Assembly (NCBI GenBank): GCA_019351895.1
Contig: JABBOH010000010.1
Location: 54,926 to 118,925, forward strand
Direction of reading: 5' to 3'
Length of the DNA: 64,000 nucleotides
Source: Pseudomonadota bacterium
GTDB lineage: Bacteria; Pseudomonadota; Alphaproteobacteria; Acetobacterales; Acetobacteraceae
In this document: positions 61,919 to 64,000 of the stretch, one piece after another
Layout: each line of letters begins with the position of its first letter
Position numbering within the stretch: position 1 is the stretch's first letter
Notes under the pieces: model-generated
Databases searched by the model: none
Seen by the model: the letters and a program-made list of their open reading frames with translations, nothing else
What the model was told of the DNA's origin: nothing
Position numbers and translations under genes: made by a program

Positions 61919-63166
61919 TTACCGGACCTTGCTCAGTCCGATCCGCGAGACGCGCTCCTCGAAATAATTGAACGAGAGCCAGGCTACGCCGATGGTAATG
62001 ACGTAGGTCAGGATAAACAGGAGTATGTGGCTACCGTATGTGGCGGGCCCTTCTACCTTCCTGACACCGAACGGCAACAGGCTACCGAGGATCATCAACA
62101 CTGGGACGTGAAACAAGTATCCGCCATAGGATATGCGGCCAATAGCCTGAAGCCCGGGCAACCGACAGATGCGCAAGCAACCGCGCCCCCCCGCGAGGAT
62201 CGACATCAAGACAGCGGCGCCTCCAACCGTCGGAACGAAGTAGGCCCACACCTCCCGACCTTGGCCGTACAGCACGCCCGACACAATGTTCCGCAACACC
62301 GAGGCCGAAAACGGCTCTCCAAGCCAGAGGTTCACGACCATATAGGACAGTACATAGACAGTCGTGAAGCTGGCCGCTGTGACGGCAGCGATCTTCGCCA
62401 ACCGCCTGTTGCGCGTAATTTCCGTACGAAACATGGCGATCAAAGCGCCAATCGCAAATGCGTCGAAATGATCGGGTCCGAAAGCATAGACAATGGAAGC
62501 CGCACCGAGATCGTCATAGCCGTGAGCAGTGGCCCATCTGGCAGTGGCGAGCCTCAGTAGCGGCGCTATAACGATTACGCTGGCGAGCAGGAGGGTGCGC
62601 CACAAGCGGCTCGGCAGAAACAGCAAAAACGGCAAGATAAAGTAAAATTGCTGCTCCACGGATAATGTCCATAGATGAGCGTATCCTTGCCAGGGTTCCC
62701 CAGGCGCACCGCGTGTTACCAACATACCAATATTTTGAGTAAAACTTAGCAGCCATGGCACCTCCCGTAGCGCGCCATACTCACCGAGCCCCAGTAAAAC
62801 GACCACGCTCACTACAACGTAGAAAAAGTAGAGTGGCCAGATCCGAAGCGCGCGGCGGACGTAGAATGCGGCGATCCGATGCCACTCGCTCAGCAGGCTG
62901 TGTTTTGAGAAGAGTGAAGTTGTGACTGCAAATCCGGAGATCACAAAAAATAGCCAGACCCCCATCCAGCCAGCTGGAAACAAGCCGCAATGAAATGCGA
63001 TCACCGCGGTCATAGCTAGGCAACGAAGGGCGTCCACCTCAGGCACATAAGGCTTTGTGAGACCTGACGACGAAAGCGGCTTGGCCGGCCAGCCAAGAGT
63101 AACTACGCTCTCTTCATACGCGGCAGCGTTGCGGCTCCGAGCCGCCACTGCTTGATGCGAGCCCAT
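61919..63166 (-). CDS. OafA-type membrane O-acyltransferase (acyltransferase 3)
   Basis: The 415 residues form an acyltransferase-3 membrane protein with about ten helices. After a 37-residue soluble lead come VPEVDALRCLAMTAVIAFHC (catalytic-type His in the first helix), WMGVWLFFVISGFAVTTSLF, FYVRRALRIWPLYFFYVVVS, HLWTLSVEQQFYFILPFLLF and GYLFHVPVLMILGSLLPFGV. Such enzymes add acetyl or other acyl groups to polysaccharide or lipid sugars. It is relatively low in GC and lies with a methyltransferase in what may be part of a surface-glycan region running off the window. Confidence 0.93.
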   Translation of the reverse strand: MGSHQAVAARSRNAAAYEESVVTLGWPAKPLSSSGLTKPYVPEVDALRCLAMTAVIAFHCGLFPAGWMGVWLFFVISGFAVTTSLFSKHSLLSEWHRIAAFYVRRALRIWPLYFFYVVVSVVVLLGLGEYGALREVPWLLSFTQNIGMLVTRGAPGEPWQGYAHLWTLSVEQQFYFILPFLLFLPSRLWRTLLLASVIVIAPLLRLATARWATAHGYDDLGAASIVYAFGPDHFDAFAIGALIAMFRTEITRNRRLAKIAAVTAASFTTVYVLSYMVVNLWLGEPFSASVLRNIVSGVLYGQGREVWAYFVPTVGGAAVLMSILAGGRGCLRICRLPGLQAIGRISYGGYLFHVPVLMILGSLLPFGVRKVEGPATYGSHILLFILTYVITIGVAWLSFNYFEERVSRIGLSKVR

Positions 63167-64000
63167 AGCGACGTCTCCAGTAGTTCCTACCGTTCGAACG
63201 CATCAGGCCCCCCCCTGAACTAGTCATAGTACAGGCGTCGGCGGAAAATCACTCGCATTACAGCCAACTTCCGGCGAGGGGAAAACTCTCAACAGGGAGA
63301 TTGTTTCTAAATCAGAATATCGCGAATATCGATCCTTTTGAAGCATTCAGCATGCGACGCAGTAGATCCCTCGCCGGATCACGGCACACCGGGACATCCT
63401 TCGGCTTCGCTACGCTCAGACGGTCGAGGCGTCATTTTCGCCAATACTGATCGGATGAAACTCCCGGATTTGGCCGGTAGAGACCTAAGCATTGGAGGCG
63501 AGCTGCAATCTTGCCGATTCTGTTAGCAAGTGAACGTAGTTGCCGCAACGCGTGTTTTTCCGCATCCTGTCAATTCTCGAAATAGTGCTCAGGCATCGCT
63601 CATTCAGAAGCGCCCGTTTGCGACCCAGCGAGGACAGCATTCGGATTCTATTTTTGCCCGAAAGATGCGCCGGGTCGAAGCACGTATGATGCAGGCTGAT
63701 CACTCCACCGACTGATCCCCTCCCTTTCGTGATCAATCGCCGGCTCGCACTGGCTCGAGGTAGTATAGAAAACCCCACGTCCTGATCCGTCGCATTATCG
63801 GCGACCACCCGTAGAGGTGACACGAGACGCGACCGGGGTTTGCCGTCTCGATGCGGCACACGGACGTCAACGCCTCGCATGGCTTGCCCCTGTTCGGGAC
63901 CAGCCACGCGCGCAGTGTGCGAACGGAAGTGAGTCAGACGCGAACTTCCCGCGGAATTTGAGTGTTTATAGACCGGCAGAGCGTTTTTTGGATCTCAGAT
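63167..64000. other. 834 bp without a recognisable gene
   Basis: Neither strand gives a protein I recognise. The longest open frames (63485-63907 minus, 140 residues; 63530-63715 plus) lack ribosome sites, hydrophobic or domain features and look accidental. Base composition is more AT-rich than the rest of the window and contains several short inverted repeats. It may be decayed sequence or the leader of a gene beyond the window. Confidence 0.45.

Noticed and set aside
63485..63907. 140-residue open frame near the right end as a transposase remnant
   Set aside because: No DDE or integrase motif, no terminal inverted repeats and no target duplication.

Overview
The window is a gene-dense, GC-rich stretch of a Gram-negative chromosome. 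An alphaproteobacterium fits best. The pdhA-pdhB-pdhC-lpd-lipA-ratA order, the lipoyl domain on the E1 beta subunit, the many ATGA start/stop overlaps and the cytochrome-linked NicAB enzyme all point that way. A Rhodospirillales/Acetobacteraceae-like or Rhizobiales-like host is plausible, but the sequence alone does not settle it. I see no rRNA, tRNA, insertion sequence, CRISPR array or replication origin.

Layout. 1-8 kb: a 5'-truncated hot-dog-fold gene, a GAF/EAL c-di-GMP phosphodiesterase, a PepSY protein, ethanolamine ammonia-lyase (eutB-eutC), a TonB-like protein and an M23 peptidase gene put out of frame by a 7-bp tandem repeat. 8-15.3 kb: the pyruvate dehydrogenase operon with a GNAT gene inserted, followed by lipA and ratA. 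15.6-30.3 kb: an LpxR-like lipid A deacylase, the glycogen operon glgP-glgB-glgA-glgX/malQ (the last a fused gene) and divergent treY. 30.3-39.3 kb: a phosphoesterase, a flavin monooxygenase-like gene overlapping a methyltransferase gene, a SorC-type regulator with a lipocalin, and a second glycogen module, glgC-glgA. 39.4-48.3 kb: a sugar module with two permeases, ATPase, binding protein, PfkB kinase, RpiR regulator, TIM-barrel isomerase and a divergent XylX-like FAH-family dehydratase. A perfect 16-bp palindrome lies between the divergent arms. 48.3-56.4 kb: a tightly coupled seven-gene operon for nicotinate (nicA, nicB, 6-hydroxynicotinate reductase-like, UPF0280, two PF06684 paralogues, MarR), with a promoter overlapped by a palindrome. 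56.4-64 kb: an aldo/keto reductase coupled to a GGDEF-EAL protein, then a less GC-rich end with a methyltransferase, a Tat-exported molybdopterin-domain-like protein, an acyltransferase and about 0.8 kb without a recognisable gene.

How the parts work together. The two glycogen loci and treY give synthesis (GlgC, two GlgA, GlgB), breakdown (GlgP, GlgX-MalQ) and a first step to trehalose. The sugar module imports and processes an unidentified sugar or sugar acid. The nicotinate operon joins an aerobic-type front end (cytochrome c-linked hydroxylation to 6-hydroxynicotinate) to a reductase otherwise known from fermentation. Three families of unknown role ride along: an ApbE-superfamily protein and two PF06684 proteins. 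This operon and the heptamer frameshift are the most interesting items in the window.
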